NCBI GenBank assembly: GCA_963680875.1
Contig: OY804589.1
Span: 22,971,462 to 23,035,461 of the forward strand
Reading direction: 5' to 3'
From: Bathymodiolus brooksi
Lineage: Eukaryota; Mollusca; Bivalvia; Mytilida; Modiolidae
Length of the DNA stretch: 64,000 bases
This document shows positions 43,476 through 55,750 of this stretch, piece by piece (within the stretch, counting starts at the first letter, position 1; the number at the start of each line of letters is the position of its first letter). The position numbers and the translations under genes are program-made. The notes beneath the pieces are model-generated. The model saw only the letters and a list, made by a program, of their open reading frames with translations. It had not been told where the DNA came from and searched no databases.

Positions 43476-43564
43476 TTTGTTGTTCACCATAATTTAATAA
43501 AACTGGACTGCGTTGCAGAAACCTCAATTAAACTTTAAGTGTAATTAATTTTAGGGGGATCCGT

Positions 43565-43955
43565 GTTGCTCATCTTTTTTAGTTTTTTGTATTGTCCTAT
43601 TATGTGTCTTTGCGTTCTGAGTTCCGTGTTGTGATGTCCGTTACGATTTCCATAAAAAAACGATGTTCGGTTTGTCTTTTCCTCCAGTTGTTTGTTGGAG
43701 TGTGCATGTCTTATTTACGTTGTTTGTGTTTGTTTGCGTATGGCGTTGTCCAACTCATATTGTGCTGTGTGTTTGTTTTGTTTGTCTTCGTCTCGTGTAA
43801 CCAATGTTGCCAGTTTCTCTGGATTGTCCTTTTTTGATTGCCCCTTCGGTATTCTCTAACGTTTATTTTCGTCCTGTGTCTTGTGTACCAGGTGTTGCCA
43901 GTTTCTCTGGATTGTCCTTTTTTTATTGTCCCTTCGGTATTCTCTAGCGTTTATT
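43565..43955 (+). repeat. Family C, long copy with a small tandem duplication
   Basis: Runs from 'ggatccgtgttgctcatctt' to 'cccttcggtattctctagcg'. The last 70 bp ('gttgccagtttctctggatt' to 'tattctctaacg') are present twice. Confidence 0.7.
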
Positions 43956-44207
43956 TTAAGTGTACTTGTTATATCTTGATAAAAACTTTGTCAGTTGTGC
44001 CCCAATAGATACTCCAACAATAAAAATGTGACTATTATATAATTTAAATATTTATATTTAAAGTGGTGTGTTATTATCATTCTTATCTATAATATAATGC
44101 TATATTATTTATGTTTATTATACTTCATGCAAAAATCTATTAATGTCATTGGATAATAGGCATTTGACATTCCTCAATAGCTTTTCTTGGTGTACGAATC
44201 AGATCGT

Positions 44208-44345
44208 AATAACACCCTCTGCCGTAATAACACCCTCTGCAATATCACCCTCCCGAGCCGAACTTTCCGAACCGGAAAATAACACCCGCTCCGTCCGAGT
44301 TTTCCCGATTAGTCATTTCCGGTAATAACACCCTCTGTTATTGTT
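44208..44345. repeat. Short MITE-like repeat
   Basis: 'gtaataacaccctctg' occurs three times, at 44204-44238 (twice) and near 44322, with a GC-richer centre. It shares 'aacaccctc' with the foldback element 150 bp away. Confidence 0.55.
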
Positions 44346-44477
44346 AATGAAAATATTACTTGTTGAAATGATAGTAGTTGTTGCTTTATTTAGGTAGTGA
44401 TATGTACATAGTGTGTCCCATTGGTTAACTGACTCCAATAAAAAATCTAAGTCCTCTTTACTACTGGCATTCAGTAT

Positions 44478-44727
44478 AATAAAAACATAATGCCTTTAGT
44501 TGAGGGTGTTTATGGTAGATAACCACACACACAAGGGGAAAAATATCACACTCTGGAAAAAGAATATCACCCTCGTCTCGGGTGATATTCTTTTTCCAGA
44601 GTGTGATATTTTTTTCCCTCGTGTGGTTCTCTCGGGTGATATTCTTTTTCCAGAGTGTGATATTTTTTCCCTCATGTGGTAATCTACCATAACACCCTCA
44701 ACTAAAGGCAGTATGATGTTTTATTGA
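44478..44727. repeat. Foldback element 3 with an extra inner arm
   Basis: The outer arms ('gcctttagttgagggtgttt' and complement) enclose 'atcacactctggaaaaagaa' once forward and twice in reverse, so one arm was duplicated. Confidence 0.85.
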
Positions 44728-45066
44728 TTCAGCATTTCATGCAAAGTAAACATTTTTAAATATTTTTTAATGTATGTTTTTTATTCGACATAAATAGATC
44801 ACCACTAACGTCATGGTGAGGTGTATTCTATTCAACATTATGTGATCAAGTTTGTCCTTCTTCGATTTACGGATTCTGATTACCCTTTGGTATCATCAAA
44901 CTCTTCTTGGGCAATTTAGGCTGATGGATTAATATTAATTTTGAATACTGTAAATATAGGAATAGGAGCTCGAAATTATATTTCCAGTCTATTTTGAGGC
45001 TCATTTGTTCCGTTAAATATCATAACAAGCTCACGCATATTATATCATTATTATATTAAATATTAA

Positions 45067-45303
45067 AGGTGTCGTCGTGGTCGTATGATAGTTGGATTTA
45101 CAACTACCTATGCAATTAATGTTCACCACCACTAACGTTGTGAGTTCAAATCCCACTCAGGCGAAGTTTACTCGATACAACTTTGTCAGTAGGTCGGTGG
45201 GTTTCTCCTGGTCCTCCGGTTTCCTCCAACAGTAAAACTGACCGCCGTAACTGATAGCTATATATACTGTTGAGATGTGGCGTTAAACATCATAACCCTA
45301 ACC
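45067..45303 (+). repeat. SINE family A, full length
   Basis: The clearest forward copy: head 'gtcgtggtcgtatgatagtt', B-box 'gagttcaaatccc', middle 'tctcctggtcctccggtttc', tail 'gttaaacatcataaccctaa'. Confidence 0.85.
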
Positions 45304-45514
45304 GTTAAATGTCTATATATTTCTCGGTATTCATTTCCAGGTATTAGAAGCATCGCCCGCATTGACTTTAATTTTAAAACTGCCAATTGAGTTTTAACAA
45401 TAATATCAATGTTAGATACAACAGATGAAATTTCAGTGGCTTACACAAAGATGTGTTGATAGATGCTCTATTTGAACTACGCTAGATTTGTAATTTAAAG
45501 TTCAGGCTTGGTTT

Positions 45515-45773
45515 GGTTTTATGGTGCTTAACACCACTTTCAACAATATTTCAGCTATATCGTGGCGGTCAGTTTTATTGACGGAGGAAACCGGAGGACC
45601 AGGAGAAACCCACCTACCTGCCACAAGTCACTGACAATCTTTATCACATAACGTTGTAAATAGAGTACACCTCACCATGAACGGGGTTCGAACTCACAAC
45701 TTTAGTGGTGATAGGCACTAATTGCACAAGTAGCTGTACATCCAACTACCATACGATCATGACCACGACAACT
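45515..45773 (-). repeat. SINE family A, full length
   Basis: Tail 'gtgcttaacaccactttcaa' at left; head 'tccaactaccatacgatcat' at right. Confidence 0.85.
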
Positions 45774-45779
45774 CCTACT

Positions 45780-46125
45780 TTATTTGAACTACGACAGATT
45801 TGTAATATAAAGGCTAGTATTGAATAAAAATAAAACGTCCATGAAACAAGGAATAATCCACAAAAATGTCCCCTGTATTTTTTTAATGGGTGTGTGTACC
45901 TTTTGACAGATACTTTGATGTATTTGTAATATAAAGGTCACTACTAAATAAACACGTGCAGGAAACAAGAATGAATTCACACAAATGTTCCCGGACTTTA
46001 TTTGTATGGGTGTGTGTAGCTTTTGACCGATACTCTAATTGAACTATGATAGATTTGTAATTTAAAGGTCGGTTTTCAATAAGAAAAAAAACGTGCAAGA
46101 AACAAGGATGAATTCACAAAATTGT
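45780..46125. repeat. Tandem repeat of about 115-118 bp, about three diverged copies
   Basis: Motifs 'gatttgtaatataaaggct', 'caagaatgaattcacac' and 'atgggtgtgtgta' recur in order. Confidence 0.7.
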
Positions 46126-46131
46126 CCTCAA

Positions 46132-46523
46132 TATAGTCAAACCTGTCCATGAAGTCACCTCTATTAAGCAGTCACCTATATTTGAAGGTCACCTTTTTTG
46201 TCCTGTCATAGAAAATTTCATATGAATTGAACCTCTTTTAAGAGGTCAACCGTCTTATAAAGCCATTTCTTTTCATTTAAGCTGTCAAAAGTCATCAATA
46301 GAATTTTCAGCGCTGAAACCCCTTAATACAGGTTTAACTATACAGTTAACCCTGATTTGGTGACCACCTCTATTAAGCAATAACCTGTATTATGTGACCA
46401 TAATTTTTATTTGCCTCCCTAGTACATTTCATATCAATTAAACCTGTATTAAGCCACTATTTATCTTATGTGACCTTATTTCACTGTTCCCTTGGAAGGT
46501 CACATAATACAGGTTTGACAGTA
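46132..46523. repeat. Two MITE-like copies related to the 35.5-kb element
   Basis: 'tcaaacctgtccatgaag' to 'caggtttaactatacagt', then a second unit ending 'cacataatacaggtttgaca'. Both carry 'cacctctattaagca'. Confidence 0.6.
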
Positions 46524-48417
46524 TTTCTTTTATGGGTGTGTGTACTGAAATTGAATTGTTTGCATATCTTTAAATAGAGATAAAATCTGATTTTTCGTCT
46601 CAATGAAAATAGGAGTGCTCATTGTAAAGAAACAGTCGGTTAAGCGAGGCTTACAATCAGTAAACTAAAATGAAAATCCATCAAGAAGATTTATTGTTAC
46701 CGATCAAGTTGACTCGCTAATCATTTTCCAATTTGAACTAATCAAAGCGGCTTCACCAAAAGTAAACGATTATATTGATTTAATTCTATGCAATTTTCAT
46801 AAATATGCACAAACAAGGTTGGAGGGTAGACTATCAATCTCGGCCATTACAAGCTATTGGTATTTATCCCACTTTCGTAAGACTTTAATATGTCTATTTT
46901 CAGTAAAAATCGTTGATTGAAGGTCAAAAACTCATATAAATCAGTAATAATTTGTGATTTTAATTTTTTTACTGAGATTACCGCCTACATTATTTATAGG
47001 AGCAAATATAAACAAGAAGATATAAAAAAAAGTCATTGAAACGTTTGATGATATAAGATCAGAACGTTTCACCCCTCAAGCGTCTGGACGATATTGACAT
47101 ATAATAAATCATTGATTAAAGATTGATTATTTGTTAAATATGATTACGTATATAATATATATATAATAAATTTGTTTAAAAGGTGAGGTTTAAAGTATAC
47201 TATTTCAAAGGTTTAGTAAAAGAAACACTCGTCTTTATTTTGATCAAATAGTTATGACAATTTGAAAAATTATTTGAATAAGGGTTATGAATATCTAACG
47301 CCATTTTCACTTGCAGGACCGCAGCATTTCACGGATTCTGATTGCCCCTTTGGTTTCTTCAAACTCTTCACTAACACCATCACTTTTCATTGAAGTGCCA
47401 GTACCAATCCAGGTAAGTGAGGGGTTAAGCATGTGTCTGTTGGGGGTATAGAATCTGGCTATTTGTACGATTTTTCTATTGGATTTTGGAACTGTTCCGA
47501 CACTATGGTATATTCTTTTTTCATTTTATTATTTCAGCAATATTTCGTTCGGTTTTATTTCTAAGAGGAGAACAGAGTATAAAAAACCACCGTGCGTCCG
47601 ACAGACTTTATTACATAATGTTTTATCGAGTGCACCTCCGCACGTACTGAAATCGAAATTTAGGGTAGGTATATGTACCGAATGTATATCTGCTTTTCAC
47701 CTAAGATAATCTTTGTATTATTATTCATCGTGAAGGAATAATTTCTTTAAAATGTGTGTGCAAATTTGATTTTAAGAAAGGCTACTGGCAATAGCTTTTG
47801 ACAGATGGAACTCGTGAATATATCAGCTCTTTTAGCACAAGTTGGTTTGTTTTAATATAAAACGTTGCTAAATATAGAAAACGTGAAGTTTGCTATAACA
47901 CAAGACGGGTTGTTTAAATATAAAATGCCATTTATACAATGTGTCAGCTACCTTTCAGAGAATGATTAATAATGATATAAAAGACTTAGAAGTTTGTTAT
48001 GCTTGTATTGATGGTCTTATTGTGTGCAGTGATAACAGAGAAGAACAATTAACATGACGTCCTTCATTGTCTATATAAATAAGACAATGATAAAATTCAC
48101 GATATATTTTGATTGGCACATACGTATTGATGAACAAATTACAAACATCATTCCTTAGTGAATCCACTTAGAACCTTGTTATGCTGATATTGATGGTCAT
48201 ATTGTGTGCCGCGATAGCAGGGAAGAAAACTTAACACATTTGTATGATATTTTATTGATTATCACGAACCTATTTGGCTGTTAATCGTGGTAAAAGTGGT
48301 TTTTGTCAGGCCACGGTTGACTATGTAGAACATACAAGGGCGTGTGAAATCCATTATTGGTAAGATAGATGTTATTGATTTTCTCCAACTATAAACAGGA
48401 TATTTTGTTAATATAAG
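46524..48417. other. AT-rich host DNA
   Basis: A family C fragment lies at 47328-47372. A diverged SINE A-like fragment ('taacgccattttcac', 'tttattacataatgt') lies around 47295-47650. No gene is supported. Confidence 0.5.
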
Positions 48418-48660
48418 GTCTAACAAGAAGAGTATGAAGATACCAAAGGGGTTATCAAAATCCGTAAATCGAAGCAGGATAGGCAACACAATGACCAAAT
48501 AAATGGACAAAAGGACAGACAACGATCTACAAAACTTGACACATAAAACAAAAGATCGGGCAACACGAACCCCACTAAAAACCGGGGTGAACTCAGGTAC
48601 TCCGGAAGGGTAAGCCGTTCCTCCTCCACTAGTTGCACCCGTCGCATTAATCTAGTTACA
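48418..48660 (-). repeat. Family C copy
   Basis: 'gaagataccaaaggggttat' to 'ctccactagttgcacccgtc'. Confidence 0.75.
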
Positions 48661-48984
48661 AATCCGGTTTTGCAATCCTATTAATTTCTTTGAATATAGT
48701 TCAATATTGTAATGCTATGTTGAATTGATTATTAAAATATGCTTAAGCTTAACATGGTTATTGTTTACTTATCATTTGTGCATATAGTTTAAATTTATCT
48801 CCAGTGGGAATTGTCAGACCTGTTAAAACAGTGATTCGCTTTATGTAAACATTGCCGTTCTGATCACCACAGACTTCAGGAAGAAATTCAAACTTACCGT
48901 CGATGATAAGTGATGAAGGAATATAATCTGTTTCATATCAATAAAGTGTTGATAATGTTGAGAAAAAAAAACAATATAATATTT

Positions 48985-49145
48985 TTCTAAGAAAATTGAC
49001 AAGAAGAGTCTGAAGGTATCAATGCGAGAAATCAGAATCCGTAAATCGAAGAAGGACAGACAATACAATGGTCAAAGGACAAACAATGATCTACTAAACA
49101 TTACATAGAACACAAAAGTCGAGCACCTCATGTGATACCCGTCGT
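48985..49145 (-). repeat. Family C copy, shortened
   Basis: 'aagagtctgaaggtatcaat' through 'aaacaatgatctactaaaca' to 'gatacccgtcgtg'. Confidence 0.65.
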
Positions 49146-49331
49146 GTAATGTTTGTATTGTAGTTCGTAACTAAAGTAATATACATTATTTCTTATGAAG
49201 CAAGAATCTTGCAATCTGATTGGTTAGTTACCCGGGTGTAAATAGCACCCCACCCCAGCTAAACCATTTATACCCGGGATAAAAAAAAGTAATTTTGAAC
49301 TACCCACAGCAATAGTATCATATCATAAGAA

Positions 49332-49477
49332 ATTAATTCGTTATCTTGGTGTAATCAGGGGTGTACAGAATGTTACACCGGTGTTGACAATTCATGCACC
49401 CTGCACCTCAGGGTGTATGAATTTTCAGCACCGGTGTAAAATTATGTACACCCCTGATTACACCAAGATAACTAATA
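49332..49477. repeat. Foldback element 4
   Basis: The arms 'gttatcttggtgtaatcagg' and complement enclose a second inverted pair around 'caccggtgt'. It lies within a larger run of short inverted motifs from 49215. Confidence 0.8.
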
Positions 49478-49806
49478 TTAAGGGTGCCACTAGTGGAACA
49501 GGAACCGCCTACCCTTCCGCAGCACCTGAGTTCACCCCCGTATTTTAGTGGGGTTCATGTTATTCTATGAAGAGTTTGAAGATATCAAAGGGGTAATCAG
49601 AATCCGTATATCGAAGAAGAACAGACAACACAATGGCCAAAAGAAAAAGTACAAAAGGACAAACAACGATCTACAAAACATACACTATATTTAGTTTTCC
49701 ATGTAGTGTTTTGTAGATCGATGTTTGACCTTTTTGTTTTGGCCACTGTGTTGTATGTCCTTCTTTGATTTACGGACTCGTATTTGGTATCTTCAAACTC
49801 TTCTTA
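49478..49806. repeat. Family C, head-to-head inverted pair
   Basis: 49478-49685 is reversed and 49690-49806 forward. They meet at 'acatacactatatttagttt', so a transcript could form a long hairpin. Confidence 0.7.
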
Positions 49807-50704
49807 CATTCCGAATACAGCGTTGAAAATTTCATTGATGATTTTTGAAAGCTTAAATGAAAAGAAAATATTTCGCTTTTTTTCAGATATCTCATTTTCT
49901 TTATGTATTACATATACACAAAAAAATGTAAAAAAAACCAACAAATAATATCCAGTTTCATGTACTTTTCGAGAAAATAATCATTGTTCTATAATCAAAT
50001 TTCCTAAACGTGTCCTATATCTTATTCAAACTAGGCAAATGACCTTGATAAAACCAAATTAAATAAACGATATAATATTCTTCAAGGATATTTTGTTTTT
50101 ATTTTTAAATAATGTTAAATACTTATCTACTACTATAGATAAAATGAAAAAAACAAAAAAATAAAACTGTCGGCAAAGTTCTAAAATCCAATTTAAAAAT
50201 ATCGTGTTAAGAGTCAAAATCGATCCCCTGACACACAAATATATGACCGCTCATTTTTATTGCATGGAATAGGTACTTCAATGAAAAGTGGCGGGGTTAA
50301 GCTAGTTGTATGGGCCTAAACCTTATTTATTACAATTAATGAAAACAACTCTAATGTTCACTGAAATGTTTGCGTTGCACGGGCCATCAGCGTCCACTGT
50401 TGACAGACTGTTGTTGACCAGGAGCTGATGTTAAAAGATGTCTTTGACGAGCGTTGAATTCTACAGACACGTGATATTAATTCACGTCCCGCCCCAAAGG
50501 CGAAGGTGTATTTGATTTGTCCAACGTAACCAAGAGAATGTCGAAAGATGGGAGAAGTTCCCCCTACTGGAGAACCTACGTGATATGTATGTGACACAGG
50601 GGAAGTAATTACCATGATGATTATATTTTAAAATTAACTACATGTAGTAATTGAGACAAGTTAGATCTTAGGTAACGTGTAATGCTGTCTTGCAAACAAA
50701 TATC
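49807..50704. other. AT-rich host DNA
   Basis: No repeat or gene is supported. An 85-codon frame at 50358-50615 (minus) has no domain I recognise. Confidence 0.45.
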
Positions 50705-50825
50705 TACACACTATTCTGTGTACTGTTTTGTAGACCGTTGTTTGTTCTTCCGGCCATTGTGTTGTCGGTTCTTCTTCGATTTACTGCTTCTGATTACCCT
50801 TTTGGTATCTTCAAACTTTTCTGCA
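50705..50825 (+). repeat. Family C copy
   Basis: 'tgttttgtagaccgttgttt' to 'ttggtatcttcaaactttt'. Confidence 0.7.
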
Positions 50826-51450
50826 TAAAAACGAATATTGCTGCCATCATCACATTTCATAAAATAGTGCTTTAATATTTCTGTAAAATATTCATACAAA
50901 CTTATTAAAAATCAAAAAGTCTGATAATAGTAATATATGACTGTGGCCGACTATTATATCATGAAAACGACTTAAGGAAATATTCAAATTTGAGAACATA
51001 TTAAAGTCGACAGACAGTACATTCCAGAAAGTACAGACTTAACGCACTAAATATATAGAAATTTCATATTTTTCCATTACCAAATTACTTTACAATATGA
51101 ATATTTAATTTTAATTAGATTTTTGCCCCTGTTATGTACAAGAAACTAGACATTATACATATGACGTTTTTCAACCCCCATAATGTTCGACTTAATACAT
51201 TCTATATATTAATTTTTGATTTTCCCACTAATCCGATTTCACGTTGTGTGGCGTTACATGATGTCGGCCATATAATTAGTTGAAATAATAACCTCCTATC
51301 GACAAAGACAAATATGTTTCTTTCTCATTTATTTTAATCTATATTAAAATAACATAACGTAAGAGAAAATAGAATTGGTGTGTTATTTTGTAGAATTATT
51401 GAAAATATTGAAGATTACATTCAGCTGTATTTTAAGATATTATGAAACTG
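50826..51450. other. AT-rich host DNA, nothing recognised
   Basis: Low-complexity AT-rich sequence without a usable frame. Confidence 0.5.
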
Positions 51451-51647
51451 TGTGTGATACAGTTTATCAGTGACTTGCAGCAGGTCTGTTTTCACCGGGT
51501 ACTCCTGTTTCCCCAAAAAATAAAGCAGAGCGCCATGCTATACCTGAAATATTGTTGAAAGTGGTGTTAGTGGTGATAGGCACTGATTGTATAGGTAGTT
51601 CTAAATCCAACTACCATACGAACACGACCGCCACGACGACCTCTCGT
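51451..51647. repeat. SINE family A, tail and head of two fragments fused
   Basis: 51451-51565 is a forward 3' part ('cagtgacttgcagcaggtct' to 'tgaaagtggtgtt'). 51566-51647 is a reversed head ('agtggtgataggcactgatt' to 'cgacctc'). Confidence 0.7.
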
Positions 51648-53035
51648 TATATTTAATTTCTCCATAATATACTTATTTTCAGTTTCATAGATATTTTTTG
51701 AACTCCCACCTTTCCTCGTGTGTCACACGCATGGCGTCAATTTCATTTGTAACAATAATTATAAAAATGTTTATACATTGTATGTGTTCCTTTGAAGTTC
51801 GATTCCTTATTCGTTTGTGTTTTTATTTCGCGTCCATGAAGGCTTGAACTGTCATCTTATCCTGGATTAGTAATATAATCGGGTTACCATGGCGTTAAGG
51901 GGTAAAACATCGGTCATTGATGAAAAAACAGAAACATTCCGATTGAAGGGTATGTCCAGATATGTTCCGTAAGAGGCTCAAGTATCATTGAAGAGAAATT
52001 TGATATGGCGAAATGTGTTTTGAAAAACATGGATTCCCTTTGAAAATTGATCAACTTAATCATTTTACCGGTTTCTTGATTGACTCGAAATTAAGTACCC
52101 ACGCACTAATGTTTAATCATAACTAGTTAATGACCTTAACAAAAATCTCTTTGACAATTTAGAAAAAACATATGTGGTCACGTCATACGGATACGATTTA
52201 GTTCAATGTAGAAAGATAACTCTGTTTTTCAGGGCAAACATTATGAAAAAAAAGCTTACACTGTGATATGAGCAATTCTATCAATATCAATGTACAACTT
52301 TCTCACTTACAATTATCTGGATACTAATGTAGGTTCCCAGAGCTCAAACTCACATAGCTGCTCAGCGCACCCCGTAATGTCACATAGAGAGGAGGGTCGC
52401 AGGACGAAATATACGACCATGGACCATAATGGGTAACATGCTTAGAAAGTGCCGCGTTCCCTGCACACTAACGACCTATTTTGTCGATTTCTAAAAAGAG
52501 TAGGTGCATGGTAGCCGCTACAAAGGCTAAGCCTTTCGTCCCTACCTAACTCTCCATACTACAAAATGTGTTGACCCCGTTGACCCATCCCTTCCCTCAT
52601 TTCTATACAGTTTTTACATATTTTTGAACTTGTTTTCGTCCTTAGCATAGCGAAAATACTAATCGTTGCACACCATAAGCAATAATCAATCAATCAAGTT
52701 CAAATCTTTGTTGCCTAGCCCAGTCAATGGTCTTTTCATTAGGAAGGTTTTATGGTACATCAACTCTTTTATTTTGAATTATTTGACTTTTATGAATCTT
52801 TACATTAAAGCTTAATCACAGGAAAAACAATATTTGTGCCTTTTGACACAATTTATAGTCACGTGTTCAATATATATTTGGTCTCGTGTCCTGACGAATA
52901 GCTTTGCTTGACCTGGTTTGTAAAAAGGTTTGGTTCATTTCATCTATCTACACTATCAACATGATATTTCTCCGGCCATATTTTGTAAACAACGTATTTG
53001 ATCTCGTTCGATGTATAATTACATCTATATATATC
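51648..53035. other. AT-rich host DNA with a possible LINE tail
   Basis: 52340-52700 is less AT-rich and ends 'caataatcaatcaatcaa', the kind of tail left by CR1-type elements. No protein signal was found in it. Confidence 0.4.
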
Positions 53036-53283
53036 AGGGGCGGATCCAGGATTTCAAGTTAGGGAGGGCGCACTTAAAAAAATTGCGGCGAGCGGAGGGA
53101 GGCGCGAAAAATTTTGGGGTATTTCGTGTGAAAAATCACGATTCTACGCCAAAAAATCATATTATTTTCAATTGCCGAGGGAGGCGCGAAAATTTTGGGG
53201 TATTTCGTGTGAAAAATCACGATTTTTTTTCCAATTTTAGGGGGGGCGCGCGCCGGGTGCGCCCCCCCCTGAATCCGCCCCTA
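53036..53283. mobile_element. MITE with 'ggggcggatccagg' ends
   Basis: The inverted ends 'aggggcggatccagg' and 'cctgaatccgcccct' lie in a 'tatata' context. A GC-rich core holds two copies of 'ggcgcgaaaattttggggta'. It stands out sharply in the AT-rich surroundings. Confidence 0.8.
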
Positions 53284-53993
53284 TATATATATAATTTAAT
53301 AAATCGGTCTGTAAATGATTACAGGATGTGGATTAGGAAATAGGCTGAAAATACCATTTTATCACATTGTATTAAAATACAATACCCAATAGTAGTATTA
53401 ATAAATTTGTTGCAAATATGAAGTCAATGTTTTAATTAATTAAGGAGAAACTTGTAAGTTTGTATGGTTTTGGTTGTGTGTGTGTATGTACATATATGAA
53501 AAAAGAATAGGAGCTACACAAGCAAAGATTGAAAAGTGTACTGCAATCTTATTCCGTTTTTAATCTATTTTACCAAAATAATATTTTGATTTGAAAATCG
53601 TTTGGCGTTTTACTAAGTAGTTTTGAACTAACAGAATAATAGTTTGAAGTTACCAACGGGGTAATCAGAATCCGTAAATCGAAGAACAGACAACACAATG
53701 GCCAACAGAAAAAGGACAAAAGGACAAACAACGATCTACAAAAAAATATTGCTATATTCCAAATCTTACGTTTAGTAGAAAAGTTAATGTTAACACATAT
53801 CAATGAGGTGTTTTAATTTATATATCTTGTTGTTCACTTGATCAATCAAGATAACATGTCAAGAAATGTAAATCAATGATTGGGTGGCTCGCCTTGACAT
53901 CATATTTGGTTTCTGACACTTCATTTAAAATAATCAACTCCATGCGATGTACGTTGATTTGGTCAGTTACACTAAATATATATCAGTATAATA
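53284..53993. other. AT-rich host DNA with a family C copy
   Basis: 53640-53745 is reversed family C ('taatcagaatccgtaaatcg', 'aaacaacgatctacaaaaaa'). Confidence 0.6.
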
Positions 53994-54171
53994 CAGTAAA
54001 ACCTGTCTAAACCGAACCCCTTTGGGACTGAAAATTTGTTCAGTTTAGACAGGTGTTTGGTTTAGACAGGTTCAAATTACATAGACATTTAGTAGGTGGG
54101 ACTGTACAATCTGTCTGGCTTAGGCAGTTTTTCGGCTTACTCAGGGTTCGATTTAAACAGGTTTCACTGTA
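53994..54171. mobile_element. MITE of about 178 bp
   Basis: The ends 'tacagtaaaacctgtctaaa' and 'tttaaacaggtttcactgta' are inverted repeats; the inner part repeats 'gtttagacaggt'. Confidence 0.75.
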
Positions 54172-54284
54172 GTAACTAGCTGATTTAATTATGGACACTC
54201 ATGTGAAACCCCCTTTCCCATCCCTTCTTCTCATTAAAAATTGGACAAACAATGCATCTTCTTGATTTATTTATTCATTGTTTG

Positions 54285-54385
54285 TCTTTTTACCTTTTTC
54301 CTTTAGTCATAATTAATATTGTCTATTGTTCTTCGATTTACGGCTTCTGATTATTATCCCCTTGGTATCTTCAGACTACTCGTAC
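54285..54385 (+). repeat. Family C fragment
   Basis: 'cattgtttgtctttttacct' to 'ttggtatcttcagactact'. Confidence 0.65.
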
Positions 54386-54534
54386 TCTTACAAATGTACT
54401 TGATAGCATTGTAGTAGTGTTGCACCAATACATGACCCAGATATTAGCACAAACTACATATCCCCTGCTGAGAAATTCTCTTTGACACAATTAATTTTGT
54501 AAGCCAATTAGGTACAATTATCCTATTAGCAACA

Positions 54535-54815
54535 TAACTGTCTTTGTACCTTGAAGAAAATCTGCTTTTATTATGTCATATCTTTACTATAAACCGGCTC
54601 TAATTAGGTCAAGATAACTGGCATCGTAAAATATTGGCTAGAAAGATATTTCCTTTGTATACATTATTTGGAGATAACTGTCTTTTTACCTTGAAGAAAA
54701 TCTGCTTTTATTATGTCATATCTTTACTATAAACCGGCTCTAATTAGGTCAGGATAACTGGCATCGTAAAATATTGGCTAGAAAGATATTTTCTTTGCAT
54801 ACATTATTTGGAGAA
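54535..54815. repeat. 140-bp direct duplication
   Basis: Two near-identical copies ('taactgtctttgtaccttga', 'taactgtctttttaccttga'), about four differences. Confidence 0.93.
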
Positions 54816-55100
54816 GTAGTAGAAAAAACGTAGATATCTAAGGTGGTCTACACGGCTTGTGTTTGGAATAACCTTGATCAGGGACGCACATAGGCCAATA
54901 ATCTAAGAAAGGTATGATTATAAAAGAGATGTTTTACATCCCAATAAAACTCAAACCCCAACTTGCACGTGCCTCCATGACGACGTCAGATGTAAACAAT
55001 CAATGGCGTAGTAATTTCCAACAGCAAATAATCTAACACAAATAAAATTCACAACGAATAATTCAACTATATTAAATTTTGGTGTGATTTAAATGTAATT

Positions 55101-55233
55101 ATAAGAATTGAATGCATTTTTTTGTAGTTTTATAGGCGTGTAAAAGCGTGGACTGAGGCACATTTTTTGCTGTGTGCTTCGGTCCACGCTTTTACACGCC
55201 AATAAAACTACAAAAAATGCATTCAATTCTTAA
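55101..55233. repeat. Foldback element 5
   Basis: Arms 'taagaattgaatgcattttt' and complement, continuing through 'gcgtgtaaaagcgtgga'; small centre. Confidence 0.85.
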
Positions 55234-55567
55234 ATGAATACGTATTCATGTGATAATGATACGCCTAGTAGTCAGTGTTTTGGCGCTAACTTGGTGTATT
55301 AGATATATTTATGATCGAAATCAAATCTACACTTCGTAAATCATATAATAATTATTAAAACTAATGTTCTCATCTCTCAGGCATATGTGACATTAGCCGA
55401 ATTTTGTCTTTGGTTGTTCTGTTCCTCAAATCATTTTAGGTTATTTGGCTTTCCAAACATTTAAGAGCGCGCAGATGTCAATGATCTCATTTCAGCAAAA
55501 TGTTGTTAAATAAGCAACGAATATGCTGCAGCTTTGTTTGTATATTCTAGGTTCAAAATAGAAGGTA

Positions 55568-55750
55568 TACAGTCAAATCCGCTTTAGTGACCACCTCTAT
55601 TAAGCAATAACTTGGATTGTGTGACCTTAATTTCTATTTCCCTTCACAGTGAATTTTATTTTAATTAAACTTGTATATAGTGACCACCTGTCTTATGTGA
55701 CCCTATTTAATGTTTCCTTGGAAGGTCACACAAGACAGGTTCGCCTGCAT
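55568..55750. mobile_element. MITE related to the 35.5-kb element
   Basis: 'acagtcaaatccgctttagt' to 'cacacaagacaggttcgcct', with a single 'cacctctattaagcaa'. Confidence 0.6.
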
